Assembly: GCA_902786745.1 (NCBI GenBank)
Contig: CADADR010000015.1
Span: 1-42,188 of the forward strand
Length of the DNA: 42,188 bases
Direction: 5' to 3'
DNA from: an uncultured Bacteroidia bacterium
GTDB taxonomy: Bacteria; Bacteroidota; Bacteroidia; Bacteroidales; F082
A model generated the notes under the pieces. It saw nothing but the letters and a program-made list of their open reading frames with translations, was not told where the DNA came from and ran no database searches. Of this stretch, positions 24,573 through 32,226 are shown piece by piece; positions within the stretch are counted from its first letter, which is position 1, and each line of letters starts with the position of its first letter. The position numbers were made by a program, and so were the translations under genes.

Positions 24573-27500
24573 ATGGCAGAAAAGAAATTTTTGACATGTG
24601 ATGGTAACCAGGCTGCGGCCCATGTTGCCTACATGTTCAGTGAAGTGGCCGCCATTTATCCTATCACTCCGTCGTCGCCGATGGCTGAGTATATCGATGA
24701 ATGGGCCGCTAAAGGTCAGAAGAACATCTTTGGCGAGACCGTCAAAGTGGTCGAGATGCAATCCGAAGCCGGTGCTGCCGGTGCCGTCCACGGCTCGCTG
24801 CAGGCTGGCGCCCTGACCACCACCTACACGGCCTCTCAAGGTCTGTTGCTGATGATCCCTAATATGTACAAGATCGCCGGTGAACTGCTTCCTGGCGTGT
24901 TCCACGTCTCGGCCCGCGCCCTCGCCGCCCAGGCTCTGTCCATCTTCGGCGACCACGCCGACGTCATGTCGTGCCGCCAGACGGGCTTCGCCATGCTGGC
25001 CACCAGCAGCGTCCAAGAGATCATGGACCTCGCCCCTGTGGCACACCTCGCCGCCATCGAAGGCCGCGTGCCGTTTGTGCACTTCTTCGACGGCTTCCGT
25101 ACCTCTCACGAAATCCAGAAGGTCGAGGCTGCCGATATGGAGAAACTCCGCAAGCTCGTTAACTACAAGGCTTTGAAGGAATATCGCGAACGCGCCCTCA
25201 ATCCTGAGCACCCCGTAACCCGTGGTACCGCCCAGAACCCCGACATCTACTTCCAGACCCGCGAACTGCAGAACAAGTACTACGACGCTCTGCCCGACAT
25301 CGTGGCCAAGTACATGAAGCAGATGACCAAGATCACGGGCCGTCAATACGCTCCGTTCGTCTATTACGGCGCTAAGGATGCTACCGATATCATCATCGCC
25401 ATGGGCTCCATCAACGACGTCATCAAGACCGTCATCGACAAGGAGAACAAGGCTGGCAAGAAGCTCGGCCTCATCACCGTGCACCTCTATCGTCCCTTCA
25501 GCGTGAAGTACCTCATGGACGTCATGCCGAAGACTGTGAAGCGCATCTGCGTCCTCGACCGCACCAAGGAACCCGGCGCCAATGGCGATCCGCTCTACCT
25601 CGACGTCGTCGAAGCCTTCAAGGATGTCAAGAAGGCTCCTATGATCATCGGCGGCCGTTATGGTCTGTCTTCAAAGGACACCACTCCGGCTCAGGTGCTT
25701 GCCGTTTACAAGAACCTCGCTGCCGACAAACCGATGAACCAGTTCACCGTAGGTATCAAGGACGATGTCACACACCGTTCGCTCAAGGTCGGTAAGGAAA
25801 TCTCCATCCTGCCGAAGGGCACGTTCGAAGCCAAGTTCTACGGCCTCGGCGCTGACGGTACTGTGGGTGCCAACAAGAACTCCATCAAGATTATCGGCGA
25901 CAACACCAACAAGTACAGCCAAGCCTACTTCGACTATGACTCCAAGAAGTCAGGCGGTTACACCTGCTCGCACCTGCGTTTCGGTGACCAACCCATCCTG
26001 GCTCCTTACCTCGTTGGCACACCCGACTTCGTGGCTGTCCACGTCCCGAGCTACTTGAAGAAATATGACTGCCTCCGTGGCTTGAAGAAGAATGGCACGT
26101 TCCTCTACAACTCGCCTTGGAGCGTTGAAGAGACCAAGAAACATCTTCCTGACTATGTGAAGAAGTATCTGGCCCTCAACAATATTAATATGTATATCAT
26201 CGACGCCACGAAGATCGCAGCCGAGATTGGTCTGGGCAACCGCACCAACACCATCCTCCAAAGCGCCTTCTTCAAGATTTCGGGCGTCATTCCTTACGAC
26301 CTGGCCGTCGAGCAGATGAAGAAGTTCATCGTGAAGAGCTACGGCAAGAAGGGTGAGGATGTTGTCAACATGAACTACGCTGCCGTTGACCGCGGTGGCG
26401 AGATCACCAAGGTTGAGATCCCCGCAGCATGGGCCAAGCTCGACTGCACCACCGACTTCGTCTTCGAGCACAACGATGCCGATCCCGAATTTATTAATAA
26501 GGTGATGCGCCCGATGGTCGCCCAGTGTGGTAACGATCTGCCCGTGAGCGCCTTCAAGGACATCGTTGACGGTACCTTCCCGGCTGGCACCACCGCTTAC
26601 GAGAAGCGTGGCGTCGCCACCGTCGTTCCCGAGTGGAATCCTGCCAACTGTATCCAGTGCAACCAGTGCTCGCTGGTGTGCCCGCACGCTGCCATCCGTC
26701 CTGTCGTCATGACCGACGCCGAGCTGAAGAAGGCTCCCAAGGGCATGAAGACTGCCGACATGAAGATGCCGAAGGAGATGGCTGGCATGCATTTCAGAAT
26801 GCAAGTCTCCGTCTTGGACTGCACCGGTTGCGGCAACTGCGCCGATGTGTGCCCCGCCAAGGAGAAGGCTCTGGTGATGAAACCGCTCGAAAGCCAACTC
26901 GACGAAGCCAAGAACTGGGAGTACGGTCAGAAGAAGGTCACCTATAAGGATGAACTCATCGACAAGTTCGCCAACGTGAAGAACAGCCAGTTTGCACAGC
27001 CGCTGTTCGAGTTCTCGGGTGCCTGCGCCGGTTGCGGTGAGACACCTTACATCAAGACCATCACCCAACTCTTTGGTGAGAGCATGATGGTGGCCAACGC
27101 TACAGGTTGCTCGTCCATCTATGGCGGTTCCGCTCCTGCAACGCCTTACTGCAAGAACTACCGCAGTGGCAAGGGTGTGGCATGGGCCAACTCCCTGTTT
27201 GAGGACAACGCCGAGTACGGTCTCGGTATGGCCACGGGTGCCCGCAAGATCCGCGAAGGCCTCCGCAAGAAGGCTGAAGAGCTGGTCAACACCACCGTGT
27301 TCGACTGGATGAAGGAAGCCACGCAGAAGTGGTTAGACACCTACAACGACACGGTCGCCAACCGCAAGGCTACTGACGAATTCGTTGCCGCCCTCGAAAA
27401 GGCCATCCTTTCCATCGACGGTTGCATCGACTTCTTCGGTTCAAAGAAAGCCCAGGACATCTACGGCAAGGAAGTTGCCGCACAGAAGCTGGAAGAAGCC

Positions 27501-28247
27501 AAGAAGGCTAAGAAAGCCGGCCGCAAGATCTGCATCTGCCACGGTTGCGAGCTCGAACAAGAACTGTTGGAAAACAAGGACTTCCTCGCCAAGAAGAGCC
27601 AGTGGATCTTCGGTGGTGACGGTTGGGCATACGACATCGGTTTCGGTGGCCTCGACCACGTGTTGGCCAGCGGCGAAGACGTCAACGTCCTCGTCCTCGA
27701 CACCGAGGTTTACTCGAACACGGGTGGTCAGTCTTCGAAGGCTACGCCTGCCGGTGCTGTCGCCAAGTTCGCTGCCTCTGGTAAGAAGGTCCGCAAGAAA
27801 GACCTCGGCATGATTGCCAAGAGCTACGGCTACGTCTATGTGGCTCAGGTCGCCATGGGTGCTTCGCAAGCCCAGTACTTCAAGGCCATCAAGGAAGCTG
27901 AGGCTTATCCGGGCCCGTCGTTGGTGATTTGCTACGCCCCGTGTATCAACCACGGCATCAAGATCGGTATGGGTCACTCCCAGATGGAAGAGAAGCTTGC
28001 CGTCGACTGCGGTTACTGGCACCTCTGGCGCTTCAACCCCGCCGAGGAAGACGCCGGCCAAAACGGCTTCCACTTGGATTCGAAGGAACCCAACTGGGCC
28101 GACTTCCAGAAGTTCATCATGGGTGAGGTGCGTTACAACTCGCTCGTGAAGACCTTCCCCGAGGAGGCCAAGGAACTGTTCGCCAAGACCCAACAGTTCG
28201 CACAGCTGCGTTATGAAGGGTATAAGAAACTGAGCGAAGGGAAATAA
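24573..28247 (+). CDS. nifJ: Pyruvate:ferredoxin (flavodoxin) oxidoreductase
   Basis: 1224 residues, single-chain homodimeric type. Oxidises pyruvate with CoA to acetyl-CoA and CO2, reducing ferredoxin; the key step in anaerobic pyruvate use; cytoplasmic. Domain order: domain I (IYPITPSSPMAEYIDEWA; SQGLLLMIPNMYK); transketolase-C-like domain II (VLDRTKEPGANGDPLY); the gamma domain; two 4Fe-4S motifs, C693-x2-C-x2-C-x3-C (CIQCNQCSLVCP) and C750-x2-C-x2-C-x3-C (CTGCGNCADVCP); and the TPP domain (ACAGCGETPYIK; GDGWAYDIGFGGLDH; EVYSNTGGQSSKATP). The cysteines that hold the proximal cluster (ACAGCGE and downstream) are present. Codon use is strongly biased to C/G-ending codons, as in highly expressed genes. 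Transcribed alone, with its own promoter and terminator. Confidence 0.97.
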   Translation: MAEKKFLTCDGNQAAAHVAYMFSEVAAIYPITPSSPMAEYIDEWAAKGQKNIFGETVKVVEMQSEAGAAGAVHGSLQAGALTTTYTASQGLLLMIPNMYKIAGELLPGVFHVSARALAAQALSIFGDHADVMSCRQTGFAMLATSSVQEIMDLAPVAHLAAIEGRVPFVHFFDGFRTSHEIQKVEAADMEKLRKLVNYKALKEYRERALNPEHPVTRGTAQNPDIYFQTRELQNKYYDALPDIVAKYMKQMTKITGRQYAPFVYYGAKDATDIIIAMGSINDVIKTVIDKENKAGKKLGLITVHLYRPFSVKYLMDVMPKTVKRICVLDRTKEPGANGDPLYLDVVEAFKDVKKAPMIIGGRYGLSSKDTTPAQVLAVYKNLAADKPMNQFTVGIKDDVTHRSLKVGKEISILPKGTFEAKFYGLGADGTVGANKNSIKIIGDNTNKYSQAYFDYDSKKSGGYTCSHLRFGDQPILAPYLVGTPDFVAVHVPSYLKKYDCLRGLKKNGTFLYNSPWSVEETKKHLPDYVKKYLALNNINMYIIDATKIAAEIGLGNRTNTILQSAFFKISGVIPYDLAVEQMKKFIVKSYGKKGEDVVNMNYAAVDRGGEITKVEIPAAWAKLDCTTDFVFEHNDADPEFINKVMRPMVAQCGNDLPVSAFKDIVDGTFPAGTTAYEKRGVATVVPEWNPANCIQCNQCSLVCPHAAIRPVVMTDAELKKAPKGMKTADMKMPKEMAGMHFRMQVSVLDCTGCGNCADVCPAKEKALVMKPLESQLDEAKNWEYGQKKVTYKDELIDKFANVKNSQFAQPLFEFSGACAGCGETPYIKTITQLFGESMMVANATGCSSIYGGSAPATPYCKNYRSGKGVAWANSLFEDNAEYGLGMATGARKIREGLRKKAEELVNTTVFDWMKEATQKWLDTYNDTVANRKATDEFVAALEKAILSIDGCIDFFGSKKAQDIYGKEVAAQKLEEAKKAKKAGRKICICHGCELEQELLENKDFLAKKSQWIFGGDGWAYDIGFGGLDHVLASGEDVNVLVLDTEVYSNTGGQSSKATPAGAVAKFAASGKKVRKKDLGMIAKSYGYVYVAQVAMGASQAQYFKAIKEAEAYPGPSLVICYAPCINHGIKIGMGHSQMEEKLAVDCGYWHLWRFNPAEEDAGQNGFHLDSKEPNWADFQKFIMGEVRYNSLVKTFPEEAKELFAKTQQFAQLRYEGYKKLSEGK

Positions 28248-28270
28248 TAGAGATTATTTCCTAATTGACA

Positions 28271-28305
28271 AAAACGACGCGTCTTAGGATGCGCCGTTTT
28301 TTTTT
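28271..28305 (+). terminator. Terminator of the PFOR gene
   Basis: AAAACGACGC and GCGCCGTTTT form a stem with one mismatch, followed by a long T run. Confidence 0.85.
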
Positions 28306-28306
28306 G

Positions 28307-28333
28307 TTTGCTTATAAATATTGTTTATATTTG
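28307..28333 (+). promoter_or_regulatory. Promoter of the AT-rich gene pair
   Basis: TTTG at 28307-28310 and TATATTTG at 28326-28333, 37 bases before the ATG of the lipoprotein gene. Confidence 0.6.
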
Positions 28334-28369
28334 CAGGGTTAAAAATAGTGTAATTAACCTGGTTTCAAA

Positions 28370-28951
28370 ATGAAAAGAGTATTGTTTTGCGGTCTAATCA
28401 TCAGTTTGATCCTTTCAGCATGTAGCAACGGAAACAGTGTTACAATCTTTGAGATTGGAGATGCTCGTGAAAAAGTGATTAACACATTGGTAAATGATTT
28501 TACAATAGAAGGTGAACATTGGACAAAAGATATGGTTCTTGATAAAGTGCGCTTTGATAGAAGTGACGGAAGAGAATGGATTACTCTTTATGAATGTGTT
28601 TATAAAAGTCAAGAGTATTGTAAAGTTAGGGTCTACTTTAGTTATGAAAAGGTCTGTAGAATTGAACTCGAAATCGAAAAAAATAAGATGAATAGTCTGC
28701 ATAGACATTTAAAATCAAAATATGGTGAGCCAAAACGTACTAGTTTACCGAATGGATTCCCGGGATTACCTCCTTCATGGGAAATATCCACCGTGTATTT
28801 AGGAGATATTGATGGTGTAATAGTTACAGAAGATAATATAAAAGTCTTTCAAACACTACCTGATGGTTCAACCACATCTCATATGAGTGATGTTTATGAA
28901 ATAGTTGTTGTTTCGGGAGAGCAACGTTACGAACTTAAAAGCTATTTATGA
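28370..28951 (+). CDS. Orphan lipoprotein
   Basis: 193 residues, lipobox LILSAC with Cys18. The mature part begins with IGDAREKVINTL and later has a KYGEPKR stretch. This 'G-x-x-x-x-x-V ... kYG-P' pattern is vaguely like small periplasmic SmpA/BamE-type folds, but that is inference. Markedly AT-rich against the PFOR gene just upstream. The stop overlaps the start of the next gene by ATGA, so the two are translated together and probably act together. Function unknown. Confidence 0.75.
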   Translation: MKRVLFCGLIISLILSACSNGNSVTIFEIGDAREKVINTLVNDFTIEGEHWTKDMVLDKVRFDRSDGREWITLYECVYKSQEYCKVRVYFSYEKVCRIELEIEKNKMNSLHRHLKSKYGEPKRTSLPNGFPGLPPSWEISTVYLGDIDGVIVTEDNIKVFQTLPDGSTTSHMSDVYEIVVVSGEQRYELKSYL

Positions 28952-29559
28952 GAGAACTGACAGAAAAAGAGAAAAACCTATGTAAGGCACTCGTTGAAAA
29001 AGACGAGCAAGAACAACACCAACTTAGAGTTGGAGATGTATTACATGATTTAATCGGTTTTGAATGCATCGAAAAAGATAAACTAGGCGAAAAATATCCA
29101 GACTCTCCTTTTAAGATAAGACTTACTTGCCTTAGCTCCCAAAAAGAAGACATTGTTGATGATTTAAATGAAGCGATATCTCTTTTATTGATGCTTAAAG
29201 ACAAAGGTATGATGTCTTTTGTCGATTCTAAATCCGATGAATGTTTCGGGGATAACACCCCAAAAATGTATGGATTTCAGGAACCTACACATAGTGATGC
29301 TGCCGTGATGGATTACTTTGATATCAACACATGGCAACTTCTTAATAGTTATTATTACATTTCTAACTCTTTTAAAGACTATTGCAAAAACTTTAAGTCT
29401 ATAGAGCAACGTAGATATGAGAAAACAATAATTGTAGCGTTATTAACTTTACTAATTACAACTGCATCATTAATAGTATCTATACGTTCATGTTGCCAAG
29501 CAAAAGCAATTAGTTATCCTGAAGAAAGCACAAAAGATATTATTTTTCAAAAACCATAA
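28948..29559 (+). CDS. Protein with C-terminal membrane anchor, unknown function
   Basis: 203 residues, no signal peptide. Residues ~1-35 are charged and helical (REKEK-like, LCKALVEKDEQEQH). The middle, ~37-150, is soluble, with KIRLTCLSSQKEDIVDDLNEAISLLLMLKDKG. One strong hydrophobic segment lies near 160-178 (IIVALLTLLITTASLIVSI), followed by a short CC-containing tail. So most of the protein should lie in the cytoplasm with a tail-type anchor. Overlaps the lipoprotein gene by 4 bases. AT-rich. I do not recognise a family; a sensor or effector pair with the lipoprotein is possible but unproven. Confidence 0.7.
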   Translation: MRELTEKEKNLCKALVEKDEQEQHQLRVGDVLHDLIGFECIEKDKLGEKYPDSPFKIRLTCLSSQKEDIVDDLNEAISLLLMLKDKGMMSFVDSKSDECFGDNTPKMYGFQEPTHSDAAVMDYFDINTWQLLNSYYYISNSFKDYCKNFKSIEQRRYEKTIIVALLTLLITTASLIVSIRSCCQAKAISYPEESTKDIIFQKP

Positions 29560-29779
29560 ACTGAATTGGTAGAAACAACATGTTATGATACAATTAGTGT
29601 TCCAGTGTATTCCGATTCAACAATAAACACAAAACACACAATAACCCCTTGATTTTTCAACAAAAAAACCAATAGGCGAAATTGTCCCGTCGGGCTGTAG
29701 GGCTGTCGTATCACAGCAGTCGTAATCAAGAGAATTGAATAATTGTTTTCCGCCAAATTGTTTTGTCATGAAAAATCAA

Positions 29780-29787
29780 TACCTTTG
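29780..29787 (+). promoter_or_regulatory. -7 box of the RAYT gene
   Basis: TACCTTTG, 17 bases before the ATG at 29805. Confidence 0.5.
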
Positions 29788-29804
29788 CAGAAAATTGAAC
29801 GTCA

Positions 29805-30401
29805 ATGCCATACAATTTGCCACAACGGAAATCGCCGCGTGCCACATGGCACGATTACAATGGCGGAAGGTATTTCGTGACCTTTTGCACGAAAAACCAT
29901 GATTTGTATTTCGGTGATGTGGTTGATGGTCGGATGGAATTGTCAGAAATCGGGGAATGGGCGGTGAAACAAATCGAACAAACGGCGGTTATTCGTCAGA
30001 ATGATGTAGAAATCCCAATGTTTGTTGTTATGCCCAACCATGTTCATCTAATCGTTGTATATAATCGCGTTGTCCCCTGTAGGGACGCATCGATTGTTTC
30101 CACAATATTGAATAAAACAAATGAAACGGACGCACGCGGTGAAACGGACGCACGCGGTGAAACGGACGCACGCGGTGCGTCCCTACAGTTTGGACCGCAA
30201 TCGGGGAATTTGGCATCCGTGGTGCGTGGTATCAAATCCGCTGTCACCAAATACGCAAACGAACATGACATTCCGTTTGCATGGCAATCACGTTATCATG
30301 ACCATATTATCCGTAATCAATTGGAAATGAACCGCATTGCGGATTATGTCCAAAACAATCCCATGAAATGGGAAATGGATCGTTTTTACAAAAAACGTTA
30401 A
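29805..30401 (+). CDS. REP-associated tyrosine transposase (RAYT, Y1 family)
   Basis: 198 residues. Y1 HUH single-strand transposase related to IS200/IS605 TnpA; RAYTs mobilise REP/REPIN hairpins. HUH motif: H79-x-H81 in VMPNHVHLIV. Catalytic Tyr probably Y164 in WQSRYHDHIIRN, followed by the RAYT hallmark IADYVQNNPMKWE. The N-terminal YFVTFCTKN strand also fits. The linker between HUH and Tyr helix contains three identical copies of ETDARG, from an 18-nt tandem repeat (30123-30176). The linker DNA is bounded by a 13-bp inverted repeat (30077-30089 and 30176-30188). There are no insertion-sequence ends around the gene, as expected for RAYTs, which are single-copy domesticated transposases. 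Confidence 0.9.
   Translation: MPYNLPQRKSPRATWHDYNGGRYFVTFCTKNHDLYFGDVVDGRMELSEIGEWAVKQIEQTAVIRQNDVEIPMFVVMPNHVHLIVVYNRVVPCRDASIVSTILNKTNETDARGETDARGETDARGASLQFGPQSGNLASVVRGIKSAVTKYANEHDIPFAWQSRYHDHIIRNQLEMNRIADYVQNNPMKWEMDRFYKKR
30077..30188. repeat. REP-like inverted repeat and 18-nt tandem repeat inside the RAYT gene
   Basis: CTGTAGGGACGCA at 30077-30089 is the exact reverse complement of TGCGTCCCTACAG at 30176-30188. Between them lie three perfect 18-nt units (30123-30140, 30141-30158, 30159-30176), in frame. GTCCC and GGGAC at 30072-30086 also form a small hairpin at the left end. Confidence 0.9.
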
Positions 30402-30403
30402 AC

Positions 30404-30433
30404 AAAAAAGGATGGCTGAGGCCATCCTTTTTT
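30404..30433. terminator. Bidirectional terminator between RAYT and secG
   Basis: AAAAAAGGATGGC, loop TGAG, GCCATCCTTTTTT; between convergent genes. Confidence 0.9.
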
Positions 30434-30456
30434 TCAATTGTCCTATTTGTCTGTCT

Positions 30457-30816
30457 TTATTCAGCCGGAGCTTCAGCCGGGGTCTCGGCAGGAGCCTCAG
30501 CCGGAGTTTCCATCGTGGCAGCCGGAGCTTCAGTGGTGGGAAGGTTGGGAACAACGCTTTCCACTTCGCTCTTGGGGGTGCCTTCTTTGCTGCCCTTGGG
30601 GAGCGTGACGCTCGAGATGAGGCAGAGCACCACCAGGATGCCGGCCATCGTCCACGTGGCTTTTTCAAGGAAATCGGTCGTCTGACGAACGCCCATCATC
30701 TGGTTGGCACCACCGAAGTTGGACACCAAACCGCCACCTTTTGAGTTCTGAACCAGAACGATCAATCCTAATAACACACTGACAATCAGGATTAAAATTA
30801 CTACTAATGTGTACAT
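30457..30816 (-). CDS. secG: Preprotein translocase subunit SecG
   Basis: 119 residues. Small inner-membrane subunit that assists SecYE translocation. Two hydrophobic segments: VVILILIVSVLLGLIVLVQ at the N-terminus and AGILVVLCLISSVTL at ~60-75. Between them is the SecG loop (NSKGGGLVSNFGGANQMMG). The C-terminus carries an added low-complexity tail of Ala/Pro/Glu/Thr with repeated TPAEAPAE units, common in Bacteroidota SecG. It is the last gene of the pheT operon on the minus strand. Confidence 0.93.
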   Translation of the reverse strand: MYTLVVILILIVSVLLGLIVLVQNSKGGGLVSNFGGANQMMGVRQTTDFLEKATWTMAGILVVLCLISSVTLPKGSKEGTPKSEVESVVPNLPTTEAPAATMETPAEAPAETPAEAPAE

Positions 30817-30834
30817 TTTTAATTATTTAATTGT

Positions 30835-31668
30835 TCAACTTTCTTTGCTTTCTTGTAAGCGTTCAATTTGGGCTGCAAAATAACGACTTTTTTTTGGATA
30901 TTTCAAGCCTAATTTTTCATAAATTGAAATTGCCTTCTCAATATACCCCTGTTTCTCATAGATTTTGGCCAAGGTTTCGCTCACGATGTTCTCTTGGTCA
31001 ATGATGCTGTTTTGCGCCACGGAGATGGGGTTGTAGAACTCGGCTTTGGGTCGTGAGATGCTCGGATTCTCGGTTATAAACTTGTCTATCAGTTCTTTGC
31101 GAGACAGTTTCTTTGCGGCTGGTTTTTCGGTTTCCTTGCGCTGTTTTTCGGCCTCGATCTCTTTCAGGCGGTTGGCGATGATGGCTTTCAGCTCGTCGAG
31201 TGACTTGCGTTTTTCTTCGAGTAAGGCCATCTCGGCGGAGAGTTCCTCGTGACTACCGCTGAGGTCGATCTCGGGGATGATGAACACTTTCTCGCGGATG
31301 ACGCCGGTGTTTTGTTCTTCCTTGGCATCGATAGCCTCAATAGAGGAGAAGACGTTTTCGGAAGAGACGGGCTTTTCGGTTTGTGGCAGTTCATCGGGAA
31401 GGGTGGGCACTTCGGGCTCGCTCTCCAAACGGTGCCGGGCTATCAGTGTGAACAGGCGTAGCTTGTCGCGATTGGGGACGATAGCCGCCGTATGTCTCAG
31501 CTGGCTTTCGTAACGGCCGTCGTCAGTGTTCTGGTAGGCGATGGCCAGCAATACTTGTCCGATGGAGAAATAGGGATATTCTGCCACCAGCTGTTCCACC
31601 TCTTTCACAGCCTCGCCTTTCAGCCGCTCGGGCCGTGTCATGTATCCTATCAGTTGTTTACTGTCCAT
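30835..31668 (-). CDS. Conserved TPR-containing protein of the lptE-secG locus
   Basis: 277 residues, no signal peptide or membrane segment. N-terminal helical region (YMTRPERL; LVAEYPYFSIGQVLLAIAY). Central coiled coil ~140-180 (EKRKSLDELKAIIANRLKEIEAEK region). C-terminal single TPR-like motif (LAKIYEKQGYIEKAISIYEK, then GLKYPKKSRYFAAQIERL). The YPYFSIGQ and KYPKKSRYFAAQI patterns are, to my memory, shared by a Bacteroidota-specific family next to lptE and secG. Cytoplasmic scaffold of unknown partner. It starts 51 bases after lptE. Confidence 0.8.
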   Translation of the reverse strand: MDSKQLIGYMTRPERLKGEAVKEVEQLVAEYPYFSIGQVLLAIAYQNTDDGRYESQLRHTAAIVPNRDKLRLFTLIARHRLESEPEVPTLPDELPQTEKPVSSENVFSSIEAIDAKEEQNTGVIREKVFIIPEIDLSGSHEELSAEMALLEEKRKSLDELKAIIANRLKEIEAEKQRKETEKPAAKKLSRKELIDKFITENPSISRPKAEFYNPISVAQNSIIDQENIVSETLAKIYEKQGYIEKAISIYEKLGLKYPKKSRYFAAQIERLQESKES

Positions 31669-31674
31669 GTCAGT

Positions 31675-31702
31675 TAAGGCCCCTGAGCCTGTCGAAGGGC
31701 CG
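31675..31702. repeat. CCCTGAGCCTGTCGAAGGG repeat, copy 2
   Basis: Differs from 8404-8431 at one position out of 28. It fills most of the gap between lptE and the TPR gene, inside a presumed operon. Confidence 0.8.
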
Positions 31703-31719
31703 TTTTATTCTTATCTGTG

Positions 31720-32226
31720 TTACCAGTTTACTAATGCTTTATTAAAAATGTCTTCCACCAATTGGTCTACTATCGTTGTGGTCAGCGACTCCTGCACCGA
31801 GTTTAGGTCCTGGTCGCTGGGGTAGTCTTCGTAGCGCGAGAAGGTCTGCTCGAAGTCTTTGGTGTCGTCGATGCGGTTGCTGAACCTGACTCTCACCGTG
31901 ATGGTGAGTCGGTTCATGGCCGCGGTCTGTCCAGTGATGGCCACGGGCATGGTCTTATAGTCGGTTATCTCACCTTCAAAGGAAAGGTCACCGCCCGATT
32001 CCACCATGTCGAGGGTGGTTTGGTTGGTCATGGCGTCGCGTAAGGCGTTGGTGAGGTTGTTGCTCAGCAGCGGGTTGACGAGTTGGGCATGGTTGGGGAA
32101 GTAGTCCACCGAAACCGTCTTAGCCTCGGCAGGTATAGAAGCCCCCGAGAAGGAATAGATGCCACAACCATGGCAGATGAATGCCAATGCCAAAACAAGA
32201 ACCGCTATCTTCGCCTTGCTCCTCAT
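31720..32226 (-). CDS. lptE: LptE family LPS-assembly lipoprotein
   Basis: 168 residues. Outer-membrane lipoprotein that plugs LptD for LPS insertion. Signal with Cys21 (FICHGC), then the family opening GIYSFSGASIPAEAKTVSVD and FPNHAQLVNPLLSNNLTNAL. The later part has the paired strands typical of LptE (DLSFEGEITDYKTMPVA; RLTITVRVRFSN) and an amphipathic C-terminal helix (IVDQLVEDIFNKAL). Overlaps the end of the sigma-54 activator gene by 4 bases (ATGA). LptD is not in the window. Confidence 0.88.
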   Translation of the reverse strand: MRSKAKIAVLVLALAFICHGCGIYSFSGASIPAEAKTVSVDYFPNHAQLVNPLLSNNLTNALRDAMTNQTTLDMVESGGDLSFEGEITDYKTMPVAITGQTAAMNRLTITVRVRFSNRIDDTKDFEQTFSRYEDYPSDQDLNSVQESLTTTIVDQLVEDIFNKALVNW

